Shown here: positions 35,927 through 44,219 of the stretch, in pieces | Layout: every line of letters starts with the position of its first letter | Numbering within the stretch: the first letter of the stretch is position 1 | Made by a program: the position numbers and the translations under genes | The notes under the pieces: model-generated | The model's database searches: none | What the model saw: the letters and a program-made list of their open reading frames with translations, nothing else | What the model was told of the DNA's origin: nothing | Assembly: GCF_900079725.1 (NCBI RefSeq) | Contig: NZ_LT599032.1 | Coordinates: forward strand, 4,460,054 to 4,524,053 | DNA length: 64,000 nt | Direction: 5' to 3' | Origin: an uncultured Dysgonomonas sp. | Lineage (GTDB): Bacteria > Bacteroidota > Bacteroidia > Bacteroidales > Dysgonomonadaceae

Positions 35927-37036
35927 TTAAGGATGAAGCATTTCATAAACTTTCATCAGGGCTGACGTACAATCTTTATCGGAGAATCTTTTCACATATT
36001 CCAGTCCATCCGTTACCATTTGCTTACACGCATCTTCATCATTGAGCAATCTTTTGATTTGATATGCCAGCTCATTTTCATTACAAGGATCTACGTATAC
36101 CGAATGTGGACCACCGGACTCTTCAAGACATGAGCCGGTTGCTCCAATTACAGGTACACCTGAACTTTGAGCCTCTATGATTGGTATTCCAAAGCCTTCG
36201 TATAAAGAGGGATATATAAATATACGGGCAGATTGCAATATTGCCGGCAGGTCAGTCAATGGTACATTGCTGATAAGGTGTACACGATCCGATAATCCGT
36301 GTTCAGCAGCATAATTTAATACAGTTTGAGCATATTCTTTTTGCTTGCCTATAGCTATAAAATGAATATCGGGTACCTCTTTCAGTGCTTTTACTATCAG
36401 CAGGATATTCTTACGCTCTTCTATACTGCCGATAGACAGAAGAAATTCAGAAGGAAGATTATATTTGGTTTTTACTTCTTCCTTTTTCATATTATCAGCC
36501 TGCTCTCTGAATACAGGGAAGCAACCTTGATAAACAACTTCTATTTTCGATGGCTCTATGCCATAGAATTTGATAATATCTCTTTTAGTGCATTCGCTGA
36601 CAGCTATGACCTTGTCTGCCACCTTGCATGCATATTTGGCCTTAACATTGTAAATTGTTCTGTCGACCAGAGAATAGAATTCAGGGTATCTCAGAAATAT
36701 AAGATCATGTATTGTAACAATACTTTTTACTCCGGTTCTGTTTATTCTGAATGGCAACTCATTACTTAGCCCATGATATATATCAATATGTTCTCTCTTA
36801 ATATCTTTGACAATTCCCATCGTACGCCAGAATGGTTTATGGGTATGTTTTAATGAATAAACAGTTTCATCTTGATGTGTATCATTAATCTTACTCTCAT
36901 CATGAAGTTTGGGGATGAAAAGTTTATAAATATTATTGGGGTAATATTCCATCAGGTTGGAGATTACAAATCTGCTGTAATTTCCTAATCCGGTAAAATT
37001 AGAAACAGCTCGCTTGGCGTCAAATCCAATTCTCAT
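35927..37036 (-). CDS. Glycosyltransferase family 4 protein (mannosyltransferase-like)
   Basis: 369 aa from MRIGFDAKRAVSNFTGLGNY; an in-frame ATG at 37048 would add four residues. The N-terminal domain has DIYHGLSNELPFRINRTGVKSIVTIHDLIFLRYPEFYS, as in mannosyl- and glucosyltransferases of LPS cores. The donor domain shows SIGSIEERKNILLIVKAL and YPSLYEGFGIPIIEAQSSGVPVIGA with an intact E-x7-E motif. It runs opposite to the main cluster and follows the WaaP-like kinase gene, making a two-gene unit. Confidence 0.92.
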   Translation of the reverse strand: MRIGFDAKRAVSNFTGLGNYSRFVISNLMEYYPNNIYKLFIPKLHDESKINDTHQDETVYSLKHTHKPFWRTMGIVKDIKREHIDIYHGLSNELPFRINRTGVKSIVTIHDLIFLRYPEFYSLVDRTIYNVKAKYACKVADKVIAVSECTKRDIIKFYGIEPSKIEVVYQGCFPVFREQADNMKKEEVKTKYNLPSEFLLSIGSIEERKNILLIVKALKEVPDIHFIAIGKQKEYAQTVLNYAAEHGLSDRVHLISNVPLTDLPAILQSARIFIYPSLYEGFGIPIIEAQSSGVPVIGATGSCLEESGGPHSVYVDPCNENELAYQIKRLLNDEDACKQMVTDGLEYVKRFSDKDCTSALMKVYEMLHP

Positions 37037-37054
37037 AATATCAGGCATTTATAG

Positions 37055-37810
37055 TTAACCGAGGTATGGTTTTGTCTCAGGATGTTGCTTAGTATAAGTA
37101 TCCCAAAATTTTTTACGATATTCAAATGTTTTCCTTAAGCAGGTTGCTTCATCAAAGTTGCGGGCTTTGGCGTATTCTTTTACTATGAAGCTTATCATTT
37201 CATCACTTCCCCATAGGCGTCTGAAATTAAAGCAGGCGGTATCGAGATTTATAGGTTTATCAAATTTCATTCTGTTCAGATCCACTAAATAGAAAGTATA
37301 GGTATTCCCGTCCTTTTTATAGAGGATATTTCCCGAAGAATAATCTAAATGTAATACTTGCTTTTCGTGTAACTGGGCCGTATATAAAGCAAATTGAGTC
37401 AATAACTCTTCGCGTCCTTTTATTTCTCCATGTTGCAATTCACGCATCATTCCATCAAACTCTTCATGTACTGATATATATAAACTGTATTTTAGCAGAT
37501 TATATTGTTTGAGTTCCATATAAGATACCGGATCGGGTGTGTGGAATCCTCTTCTTTTTAGCATAAATGCATATAAGTATGAGCGCTTTGCCTTCGATTG
37601 CCTGATAGTCGAATATGCTATCTGGTTTATAAATAGTGGCTTTTTGAAAGACTTTACATTCAGTTTCACCCCTTCTACATCAAAGGTCTTGATTATATTA
37701 CGACCCGAATAAATAACTTCTCCGGATTGCAGGAATGCAAGGGGAAGGCCTTCTATGAAGTCTTCTAATTGCCTGTACTCTGCATTTATAACCATTTTTA
37801 TTTTTGTCAT
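37055..37810 (-). CDS. Lipopolysaccharide kinase (WaaP/InaA-like)
   Basis: 251 aa protein-kinase-fold enzyme expected to phosphorylate a core sugar of LPS, often KDO or heptose. The catalytic loop is LHLDYSSGNILYKK (H-x-D...N pattern), followed by FYLVDLNRMKFDKPINLDTACFNFRRL, in which DLN replaces the DFG-type metal site. The N-terminal lobe has VIYSGRNIIKTFDVEGVKLNVKSFKKP with the ATP-binding lysine. It precedes the GT4 gene in the same direction, and an AGGTC repeat lies 21 bp before its ATG. Confidence 0.86.
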   Translation of the reverse strand: MTKIKMVINAEYRQLEDFIEGLPLAFLQSGEVIYSGRNIIKTFDVEGVKLNVKSFKKPLFINQIAYSTIRQSKAKRSYLYAFMLKRRGFHTPDPVSYMELKQYNLLKYSLYISVHEEFDGMMRELQHGEIKGREELLTQFALYTAQLHEKQVLHLDYSSGNILYKKDGNTYTFYLVDLNRMKFDKPINLDTACFNFRRLWGSDEMISFIVKEYAKARNFDEATCLRKTFEYRKKFWDTYTKQHPETKPYLG

Positions 37811-37831
37811 ATCTTTTAAATAAAAGAAAGT

Positions 37832-37853
37832 GAGGTTGCAGACCCGTTTATTC
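37832..37853 (-). repeat. AGGTC-palindrome repeat, copy 2 (diverged)
   Basis: The plus strand reads GAGGTTGCAGACCCG then TTTATTC. Two changes weaken the palindrome. It lies between prfC, whose stop codon it touches, and the kinase ATG 21 bp further on, in the same orientation to the downstream gene as copies 3 and 4. Confidence 0.6.
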
Positions 37854-39434
37854 TTAAAATTCCGATGTGAAATGGAATTTGATGTCTTTAAAGTCTTGCT
37901 GAGCCATCATTAGCACATAGTTAGAGTCGGCAAGGAATACGTCCCGCCCTTCTTTATCTACAGCCATGTATTGCGCTTTGCGTTTTTTAAAATCATCTAA
38001 TTGCTGCTTGTTTTCACTTTCTATCCAACATGCTTTATATAAATTGAGGGATTCCCAGCGACACTGGGCTCCGTATTCATGCAACAGGCGGTATTGAATA
38101 ACTTCAAACTGGAGTTGCCCTACTGTACCTATAATCTTACGCCCGTTGAACTGGTTCGTAAATAACTGGGCAACACCTTCGTCCATTAACTGGTCTATAC
38201 CTTTTTGCAATTGTTTCGACTTCATCGGATCGGCATTCTCAATGTACTTAAACATTTCAGGGGAGAAGCTTGGTAATCCTTTGAAATGCAGGTCTTCTCC
38301 TGAAGTAAGAGTATCGCCGATTTTGAAGTTACCGGTATCGGGAAGTCCTATAATATCACCTGCGTATGCTTCGTCTACAGTCTCTTTTTTCTGAGCCATG
38401 AAGGCAGTAGGAGAGGAGAATTTCAGTTGCCTGTTTAGCCGGATATGCTTGTAGTTTACATTTCGTTCGAATTTGCCGGAGCAGATTTTCACGAATGCAA
38501 TACACGACCGGTGATTAGGGTCCATGTTTGCATGTATCTTAAATATGAATCCGGTGAAAGCATTCTCTTCCGGGTTTACTTCACGCTCTATAGCTTCTAT
38601 CGGGCGTGGAGACGGCGCTATTTTTACAAAGCAATCCAGTAGTTCTTTTACTCCGAAATTATTTAAAGCCGAACCAAAGAATACGGGGGCTATCTGACCT
38701 TTCAGGTATGTATTCATATCCAGCTCCGGATATACTCCGTCTATAAGTTCTATATCTTCTCTTAGTTTCGCTGCAAGCGGGTCTCCGATATGTTTTTCCA
38801 GATCAGGACTGTTTATATCTTTGAACCCGATCGATTCGGTTACTGTCTGCTTGCTGGGTGTATACAGGTCTAATTTCTCCTGATAGATATTGTAAACACC
38901 TTTGAATCGTTGCCCGCTGTCTATTGGCCAGCTTAGGGGGCGTACTCCGATTTTTAGTTCCTCTTCCAGCTCATCGAGCAGTTCGAAAGGGTCGCGTCCT
39001 TCCCGGTCCATTTTGTTTACAAATATCATCACCGGAGTATGGCGCATACGGCAGACTTCCATTAGCTTGCGGGTCTGTGCTTCCACACCTTTGGCGGAGT
39101 CTACCACAATAATAACACTGTCAACCGCAGTGAGTGTACGATAAGTGTCTTCTGCAAAATCCTGGTGGCCGGGGGTATCCAGGATGTTTATTTTATAACC
39201 GTCGTATTCGAATCCCATAACCGATGTAGCAACAGAGATACCACGCTGTTTCTCTATTTCCATCCAGTCCGAGGTGGCGGTTTTCTTTATTTTGTTTGAT
39301 TTTACGGCACCCGCTACATGGATAGCACCCCCGAATAATAATAATTTTTCGGTAAGGGTAGTCTTTCCTGCATCGGGGTGACTGATAATGGCAAATGTTC
39401 GTCTTTTATGAATTTCTTTTTCCAGTTCGCTCAT
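37854..39434 (-). CDS. prfC: Peptide chain release factor 3
   Basis: 526 aa translational GTPase that recycles RF1/RF2 from the ribosome after termination. G-domain motifs are complete: [16 protein letters not shown] (G1), the switch region [20 protein letters not shown] (G3) and [17 protein letters not shown] (G4). [17 protein letters not shown] and the domain II-III segments through [22 protein letters not shown] follow, with normal length and end. A 120-nt leader contains an AGGTC repeat, which raises the possibility of leader-level control. Confidence 0.96.
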   Translation of the reverse strand: MSELEKEIHKRRTFAIISHPDAGKTTLTEKLLLFGGAIHVAGAVKSNKIKKTATSDWMEIEKQRGISVATSVMGFEYDGYKINILDTPGHQDFAEDTYRTLTAVDSVIIVVDSAKGVEAQTRKLMEVCRMRHTPVMIFVNKMDREGRDPFELLDELEEELKIGVRPLSWPIDSGQRFKGVYNIYQEKLDLYTPSKQTVTESIGFKDINSPDLEKHIGDPLAAKLREDIELIDGVYPELDMNTYLKGQIAPVFFGSALNNFGVKELLDCFVKIAPSPRPIEAIEREVNPEENAFTGFIFKIHANMDPNHRSCIAFVKICSGKFERNVNYKHIRLNRQLKFSSPTAFMAQKKETVDEAYAGDIIGLPDTGNFKIGDTLTSGEDLHFKGLPSFSPEMFKYIENADPMKSKQLQKGIDQLMDEGVAQLFTNQFNGRKIIGTVGQLQFEVIQYRLLHEYGAQCRWESLNLYKACWIESENKQQLDDFKKRKAQYMAVDKEGRDVFLADSNYVLMMAQQDFKDIKFHFTSEF

Positions 39435-39457
39435 CGATTACTTTACTTAATAATATC

Positions 39458-39480
39458 AAGGTCTCAGACCTGTTTGTTGC
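39458..39480 (-). repeat. AGGTC-palindrome repeat, copy 3
   Basis: The plus strand reads AAGGTCTCAGACCT then GTTTGTTGC. It sits in the prfC leader, 23 bp before the start codon and downstream of the predicted promoter, so it should be transcribed and can form a small hairpin. Confidence 0.75.
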
Positions 39481-39555
39481 CCATTAAACATAAAACGAAT
39501 ATGCGCTATGTTTTATTTATGCAACATTAAATATTTTCTTTTTACTTGTAAGGTG

Positions 39556-39563
39556 CAAAAGTA
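39556..39563 (-). promoter_or_regulatory. -7 box of the prfC promoter
   Basis: The minus strand reads TACTTTTG (TAnnTTTG) about 122 bp before the prfC ATG. It directly follows the T tract of the terminator of the preceding minus-strand gene, a compact terminator-promoter arrangement. Confidence 0.6.
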
Positions 39564-39599
39564 ATAAAAAAAGCGAAGACAATGGTCTATTATCTTCGC
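39564..39599 (-). terminator. Terminator of the 39.7 kb lipoprotein gene
   Basis: Read on the minus strand, GCGAAGA (39599-39593) pairs with TCTTCGC (39579-39573), followed by a run of seven Ts. It lies about 80 bp after the lipoprotein stop codon. Confidence 0.85.
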
Positions 39600-39679
39600 A
39601 TTGGAGTTATTTATTTAGCAATAATTTCTGCTATATTATTTCTAGCCTGACATATAATCTCAGAGCCCGGTTGTATGTC

Positions 39680-40234
39680 CTAATTGGAGATAAACTTAAA
39701 TTCGGGGCTTATCTGATATTTCGTTATTGCAGTATCGGCTGTACCTCCCGAATCGCTGTTAATTTCATCGTAGGTGTAGTTGATGGTTTGAACGATTATC
39801 TCGTTCGATTTTATTTTAGATGAGACTTCACTGTAATATTCGACCATATCTTCATAAGCGACTATCAGGTTGTCTATCAGATTACCGCTTTTGTCATAAC
39901 TGAGAAGGTATTCTGTAATTTCTCCGTCCGTAACTACTTGTATTGTAATGATTTTTCCATTTTTATTCTCCAGCAGAGTCTGCCCGAGACAGAGGTCACT
40001 GAGCTCGTATCCTTCCAGTCCTTTTACTTTTTCGAGTTGCAGGCTGGTGTATTGTTCAGGTGTAAGCCTTTGTATTTTAGTTAAGTCGATGGTGCTGGAA
40101 CTGCTGTTTAAAGAGATGTCGGCCAGATCGACTTTTAGCGGGTTAAGTTGTGTTTCATATAAGTTTATTTGCTTTTTCTGACAAGAAACAGAGATAACCG
40201 TAAATATAAGCCCAAAAAGATAAATCTTTTTCAT
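39680..40234 (-). CDS. Putative lipoprotein of unknown function
   Basis: 184 aa from the ATG at 40234. The N-terminus MKKIYLFGLIFTVISVSCQKK is a lipoprotein signal with lipidation at Cys-18. The mature part is polar with no recognised domain; it has predicted beta strands such as GKIITIQVVTDGEITEYLLSYDK. A longer ORF to 40297 overlaps rfbD and is rejected. It lies 37 bp after rfbD in the same direction, so it may be co-transcribed, and it ends at a strong terminator. Confidence 0.7.
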   Translation of the reverse strand: MKKIYLFGLIFTVISVSCQKKQINLYETQLNPLKVDLADISLNSSSSTIDLTKIQRLTPEQYTSLQLEKVKGLEGYELSDLCLGQTLLENKNGKIITIQVVTDGEITEYLLSYDKSGNLIDNLIVAYEDMVEYYSEVSSKIKSNEIIVQTINYTYDEINSDSGGTADTAITKYQISPEFKFISN

Positions 40235-40271
40235 TTTGGTTATGGTAGATGTGTAATGTGAATTATTATTA

Positions 40272-41225
40272 CTATATAGATAACAATTCTTTGACACAAA
40301 TGTTTAAACTATTTTCCCATTCGGGAATCGTGATATTGAATGTGGTTTTAATCTTCGTTTTATCCAGTACACTGTATTTTGGCCTTGTTGCTTTAGTCGG
40401 ATATTGATCTGTGGTAATTGGATTTACCTTGCAGTTTGTTATTCCGGCATCTTTGTGTATGGCTAATGTAAAATCATACCAGGTAGTAATGCCCTCATTA
40501 GAATAGTGATAGATACCGGGTTTGAAGCTGTTGGCCTCGCTATAGTCCAGTATTTTTACGATTGCATTGGCCAGATCGGCTGCGTTGGTCGGTGTTCCCT
40601 TTTGGTCGGCAACTACATTGAGCGTATCCCGTTCTTTTCCGTATTTTATCATCGTTTTCACAAAGTTGTTTCCAAATATAGAATACAACCAAGCAGTACG
40701 GATGATAATACTGTCAGGACATGCTTTTATCAGGGCAGCTTCCCCTTCTTGTTTCGATTTTCCGTATACCGATTGCGGGTTCACTGTATCCGTCTCTGTA
40801 TAAGGCTTTGAAGCAGTGCCATCATATACATAATCGGTAGATATATGGATTATCTTGGCTCCGTTATTCGCAGCGGCAATTCCCAGGTTTGCAGCGGCAT
40901 CCCGATTGATTTTGTAGCATAATTCTACATCATCTTCAGCCTTATCTACGGCAGTATAAGCAGCGCAATTGACAATATATTTAATATTGTTTTCTCTTAT
41001 AAAGTCTTCTATGGCTTGCAAATCTGTAATGTCGAGCTCTGCAACATCGGTAAAAAAGAAATGGAAATTGTTCTCATGAAGTGAGGCTATGCGCCTGATT
41101 TCATTTCCTAACTGCCCGTTAGAACCGGTTATTAGGATGTTTTTCTGCACCAATTCAAACATGAAAATGTTTTTTGCAGTTTCATCCTGGTCATCAGCTT
41201 GCTTGTTTCCTGAAAAGAATGCCAT
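40272..41225 (-). CDS. rfbD: dTDP-4-dehydrorhamnose reductase
   Basis: 317 aa SDR-type enzyme, the last step of dTDP-L-rhamnose synthesis for surface glycans. ILITGSNGQLGNEIRRIA is the NADPH-binding motif. NCAAYTAVDKAEDD, HISTDYVYDGTASKPYTETD and the catalytic YGKSK follow, with RTAWLYSIFGNNFVKTM as a further family block. About 27 residues (MAFFSGNKQADDQDETAKN...) precede the usual start; the codons look coding, but an alternative ATG at 41162 would remove 21 of them. No rfbA, rfbB or rfbC is nearby, so it is separated from the rest of the pathway. Confidence 0.92.
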   Translation of the reverse strand: MAFFSGNKQADDQDETAKNIFMFELVQKNILITGSNGQLGNEIRRIASLHENNFHFFFTDVAELDITDLQAIEDFIRENNIKYIVNCAAYTAVDKAEDDVELCYKINRDAAANLGIAAANNGAKIIHISTDYVYDGTASKPYTETDTVNPQSVYGKSKQEGEAALIKACPDSIIIRTAWLYSIFGNNFVKTMIKYGKERDTLNVVADQKGTPTNAADLANAIVKILDYSEANSFKPGIYHYSNEGITTWYDFTLAIHKDAGITNCKVNPITTDQYPTKATRPKYSVLDKTKIKTTFNITIPEWENSLNICVKELLSI

Positions 41226-41235
41226 ATTATTTCAA

Positions 41236-41347
41236 TTATGAGTGATAAGTGAAAAGTGAAGAACTAAAAATGGATTGAAAATCAACGGAGACGAGAGTAA
41301 AAAATATGCTCTGTGTTCCGTTTTTCATTCTTCACTTTTCACTTTTG
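41236..41347. repeat. Heptamer array forming a long inverted repeat
   Basis: The left arm 41243-41263 has words tgataag, tgaaaag, then tgaagaa. The right arm 41320-41347 has gtttttc, attcttc, then acttttc and acttttg. The arms are reverse complements over about 25 bp with few mismatches, separated by about 50 bp. It fills the gap between fabD and rfbD, so the minus-strand transcript could fold into a long stem. Confidence 0.7.
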
Positions 41348-41352
41348 TGCGC

Positions 41353-42234
41353 TTATTGTTTGCCGCTGGTTGCTACATCCGAAGCGATTTTCTTCACCAG
41401 TCCCTGCAGTACATTGCCCGGTCCTAGTTCGATAAATTCTGTTGCTCCGTCAGCTACCATATGCTCTACAGACTGAGTCCATTTTACAGGAGCAGTTAAC
41501 TGAGCAATAAGGTTTGCTTTTATTGTAGCAGGGTCGGTTTCACCTGTGGTAGATACATTCTGATATACAGGACATGATGGTTTGCTTATCGTTGTAGTAT
41601 CGATAGCTTCCGATAATTCTACTTTAGCCGGTTCCATGAGCGGAGAATGGAATGCTCCACCTACTTTTAGCTTCAGTGCACGTTTTGCACCTGCAGCAAG
41701 TAATAATTCGCATGCTTTTTCTATACCTGCATTTGAGCCGGATATAACAATTTGTCCCGGGCAGTTATAGTTTGCCGGTACCACTACCTCATCGGTAATA
41801 GATGCGCATATTTCTTCAACTTTAGCATCGGGTAATCCCAGTACGGCAGCCATTGTTGAAGGATTCAGTTCGCATGCTTTCTGCATAGCAAGCGCACGTT
41901 TATATACGAGTTTCAGTCCATCTTCAAATGATAATGCGTTCGCAGAAACCAATGCGGAAAATTCGCCTAAGGAATGGCCTGCAACCATATCGGGTGCAAA
42001 GTCAGCCCCCATTGTTTTAGCTAATATTACAGAATGAAGGAAGATGGCCGGTTGGGTTACTTTTGTCTGACGAAGATCTTCGTCTGTGCCTGCAAACATC
42101 AGATCTGTGATACGGAATCCCAGTATTTCGTTTGCTTTTTCAAACATTTCTTTAGCAACTGGAGATGTTTCGTACAAATCTTTTCCCATTCCTACAAATT
42201 GAGCTCCTTGCCCCGGAAATACAAATGCTTTCAT
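41353..42234 (-). CDS. fabD: ACP S-malonyltransferase
   Basis: 293 aa enzyme moving malonyl from CoA to acyl carrier protein at the start of fatty-acid elongation. The ATG at 42234 is used; a TTG at 42240 would add two residues. FPGQGAQFVGMGKDLYE is the N-terminal signature, QPAIFLHSV precedes, and the nucleophile is Ser in MVAGHSLGEFSAL. The second catalytic residue is His in GGAFHSPLM. FIELGPGNVLQGL lies near the end. Length is standard. It has its own promoter and is the first gene before rfbD. Confidence 0.96.
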   Translation of the reverse strand: MKAFVFPGQGAQFVGMGKDLYETSPVAKEMFEKANEILGFRITDLMFAGTDEDLRQTKVTQPAIFLHSVILAKTMGADFAPDMVAGHSLGEFSALVSANALSFEDGLKLVYKRALAMQKACELNPSTMAAVLGLPDAKVEEICASITDEVVVPANYNCPGQIVISGSNAGIEKACELLLAAGAKRALKLKVGGAFHSPLMEPAKVELSEAIDTTTISKPSCPVYQNVSTTGETDPATIKANLIAQLTAPVKWTQSVEHMVADGATEFIELGPGNVLQGLVKKIASDVATSGKQ

Positions 42235-42278
42235 TTTCAATATTTAATAGTTAAAATAAGCGGTTAAATTTCAGCCTG

Positions 42279-42286
42279 CAAAATTA
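42279..42286 (-). promoter_or_regulatory. -7 box of the fabD promoter
   Basis: The minus strand reads TAATTTTG (TAnnTTTG) 44 bp before the fabD ATG. A possible TTG lies about 23 bp further upstream, longer than usual spacing. Confidence 0.5.
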
Positions 42287-42516
42287 GTAAAAAATAGAAT
42301 ATGATATGGCAAAATAGATTAAAATAAAAAAGTACAGCATTAAAACCGGTGTCTTATAAAATACTACCATACATATTACAAGTATTGTTATTTGCGGTTT
42401 ACTTCAATGCCAGGTTGGTCTTGGTATAGGAGGGTGAATTGTTGCTGTTCAGTGCAATGATTCAATTTTATTATTATTTAATACACATTAAAGCTACTAA
42501 AAAATTATAAAACACT
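42287..42516. other. Intergenic region with no visible gene
   Basis: Together with its flanking promoters this fills the 316-bp gap between divergent fabD and the pseudouridine synthase gene. It is AT-rich, with stop codons in all frames and no heptamer array or strong hairpin that I can see. Confidence 0.5.
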
Positions 42517-42524
42517 TACCTTTG
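42517..42524 (+). promoter_or_regulatory. -7 box of the pseudouridine synthase promoter
   Basis: TACCTTTG matches TAnnTTTG and lies 26 bp before the ATG at 42551. Confidence 0.6.
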
Positions 42525-42550
42525 CCCCATATATTACATTTTATTACTAA

Positions 42551-43501
42551 ATGAGAAATACTTCAAGAAGAGATATTCCGCTGCAAGAACTGAAAGCATC
42601 GCAACCATGCGAATTGTTAGAGTTTCTGATAGATCAGCAAGTTCGTAAGAGTCGTAATGCTATAAAATCACTGCTGGCGCACAAGCAAATAAAGGTAAAT
42701 GGCAAGCTTGTCACCCAATTCGATCATGAACTCAAGTCCGGAGATAAGGTTTCGGTAATGAAGTTTGACCAATCGCGAAAAGAAAAGAAGCTAAAAGGCC
42801 TGAAAATTGTATTTGAAGATGATGAGATCATCGTTATAGATAAAGAAGCGGGGTTTTTGTCCGTATCCACTGATAAAGAGAAGTTGCGTACCGTTTACGG
42901 GGCACTGAACGAATATGTGAAGAAAAAAGGAAAGAATAAGGCTGATCGGGTGTTTGTTCTTCAGCGTCTCGACAGGGAGGCTTCCGGGTTGATGGTATTT
43001 GCCAGAAGCGCAGAGCTTCAGGAAATATTTCAGAAAAACTGGAACAATCTTGTAAAGGAATATATTTATACTGCGGTTGTGGACGGAAGACCGGAACAAA
43101 AAGAGGGAACAGTGACTTCGTGGCTTACCGAGAATAAAAATTATGTGATGATGTCGTCATCTAGCGACAATGGCGGATTGAAATCAGTCACACATTATAA
43201 AGTGATTAAGTCGACAGGACGCTATTCGTTGCTTGATTTTGATCTAGAAACCAAGCGTAAAAACCAATTGCGTATACATATGCAGACAATCGGCCATTCT
43301 GTAGTGGGAGATAAAAAATACGGTGCATCGAATAATCCGATTAAGCGTATTGCCCTTCATGTACGCGAACTGGTACTGAAGCATCCGGTTACAGGTGAGG
43401 TGTTGGAATTTAAAAGCCCGATACCAAAAGCAATGCTGCAATTGGTAACTGTTCAGCCAAAGAGAGAGACATCTGCCGAATCGGATACTAAAGAACAATA
43501 A
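42551..43501 (+). CDS. RluA-family pseudouridine synthase
   Basis: 316 aa RNA-modifying enzyme converting uridine to pseudouridine in rRNA or tRNA. An N-terminal S4 RNA-binding domain (LLEFLIDQQVRKSRNAIKSLL...HKQIKVNGKLV) precedes the catalytic domain, whose aspartate lies in VLQRLDREASGLMVFARS (HRLD-type motif II, here QRLD). KRKNQLRIHMQTIGHSVVGDKKYG and the late LHVRELVLKHPVTGEVLEF are family markers. The exact RluA/RluC/RluD subtype and target are not assigned. The change from the usual HRLD histidine to Gln is noted; the Asp is kept. Confidence 0.92.
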   Translation: MRNTSRRDIPLQELKASQPCELLEFLIDQQVRKSRNAIKSLLAHKQIKVNGKLVTQFDHELKSGDKVSVMKFDQSRKEKKLKGLKIVFEDDEIIVIDKEAGFLSVSTDKEKLRTVYGALNEYVKKKGKNKADRVFVLQRLDREASGLMVFARSAELQEIFQKNWNNLVKEYIYTAVVDGRPEQKEGTVTSWLTENKNYVMMSSSSDNGGLKSVTHYKVIKSTGRYSLLDFDLETKRKNQLRIHMQTIGHSVVGDKKYGASNNPIKRIALHVRELVLKHPVTGEVLEFKSPIPKAMLQLVTVQPKRETSAESDTKEQ

Positions 43502-43589
43502 GTTTTGAATTCTTCGAACCTTAAAGTGAATAACTGAAAGGATTTAATAATATGTTTTTAATTGTAACATGCTTTGGCTACTTGTTGAA

Positions 43590-43612
43590 GCAATAAACAG
43601 GTCTGCGACCTT
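43590..43612 (+). repeat. AGGTC-palindrome repeat, copy 4
   Basis: Plus-strand GCAATAAACAGGTC then TGCGACCTT, ending 9 bp before the XRE-cupin ATG. Read toward the downstream gene it matches copies 2 and 3. Confidence 0.75.
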
Positions 43613-43621
43613 AAAAGTTTT

Positions 43622-44176
43622 ATGAATATAGATATTAAAGAAATAGGTCAACGTCTCAAAGGTTTGCGTGAGGCTTTGGATATGACACAGGAGCAATTTG
43701 CCGCTTCTTGTAATATTCCTTTAGAAGAGTATATTAAATACGAGTCGGGTGAAAAAGACTTAACTATCAGTGTGCTGAAAGGCATCGCGTCTGCCCATAA
43801 TGTAGATGTGTCGGTGTTGATGTTTGCCGACGAGCCCCGCATGAGTAGTTATTTTCTTACACGTAAGGGAAAAGGGTTGGCTGTGAATAGGGTGGAGGCT
43901 TATAATTACCAGACGCTGGCCGGGGGATTTAATAACCGGAAGGCTGAAGTCTTTGAAGTAACAGTAGAACCTAAAGCCGATGATGTAGAAATTCATCATA
44001 GCATACACACCGGACAAGAATTTAATATGGTGTTGGAAGGGCGTATGCTTTTGCAGATAAATGGAAAGGACCTGATAATGGAAGAAGGGGACAGTATTTA
44101 TTTCGACTCCAGCCTGCCGCACGGAATGAAGGCGCTTGATGGAAAGAAAGTCAGATTTATAGTTGTTGTTCTATAG
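43622..44176 (+). CDS. XRE-family regulator with C-terminal cupin domain
   Basis: 184 aa transcription factor. The helix-turn-helix covers about residues 8-62 (IGQRLKGLREALDMTQEQFAASCNIPLEEYIKYESGEKD). A small cupin domain follows at 105-184, with HHSIHTGQEFNMVLEGRMLLQINGKDLIMEEGDSIYFDSSLPHGMKAL containing candidate metal/ligand residues (H, E, H). Proteins of this layout usually sense a small molecule and control the adjacent metabolic gene. Here that is the acyl-CoA synthetase 43 bp downstream, which is probably its target and operon partner. Confidence 0.92.
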   Translation: MNIDIKEIGQRLKGLREALDMTQEQFAASCNIPLEEYIKYESGEKDLTISVLKGIASAHNVDVSVLMFADEPRMSSYFLTRKGKGLAVNRVEAYNYQTLAGGFNNRKAEVFEVTVEPKADDVEIHHSIHTGQEFNMVLEGRMLLQINGKDLIMEEGDSIYFDSSLPHGMKALDGKKVRFIVVVL

Positions 44177-44219
44177 ATATCATTATTTGTATATATAACC
44201 TAATATAACTAACACGCTC

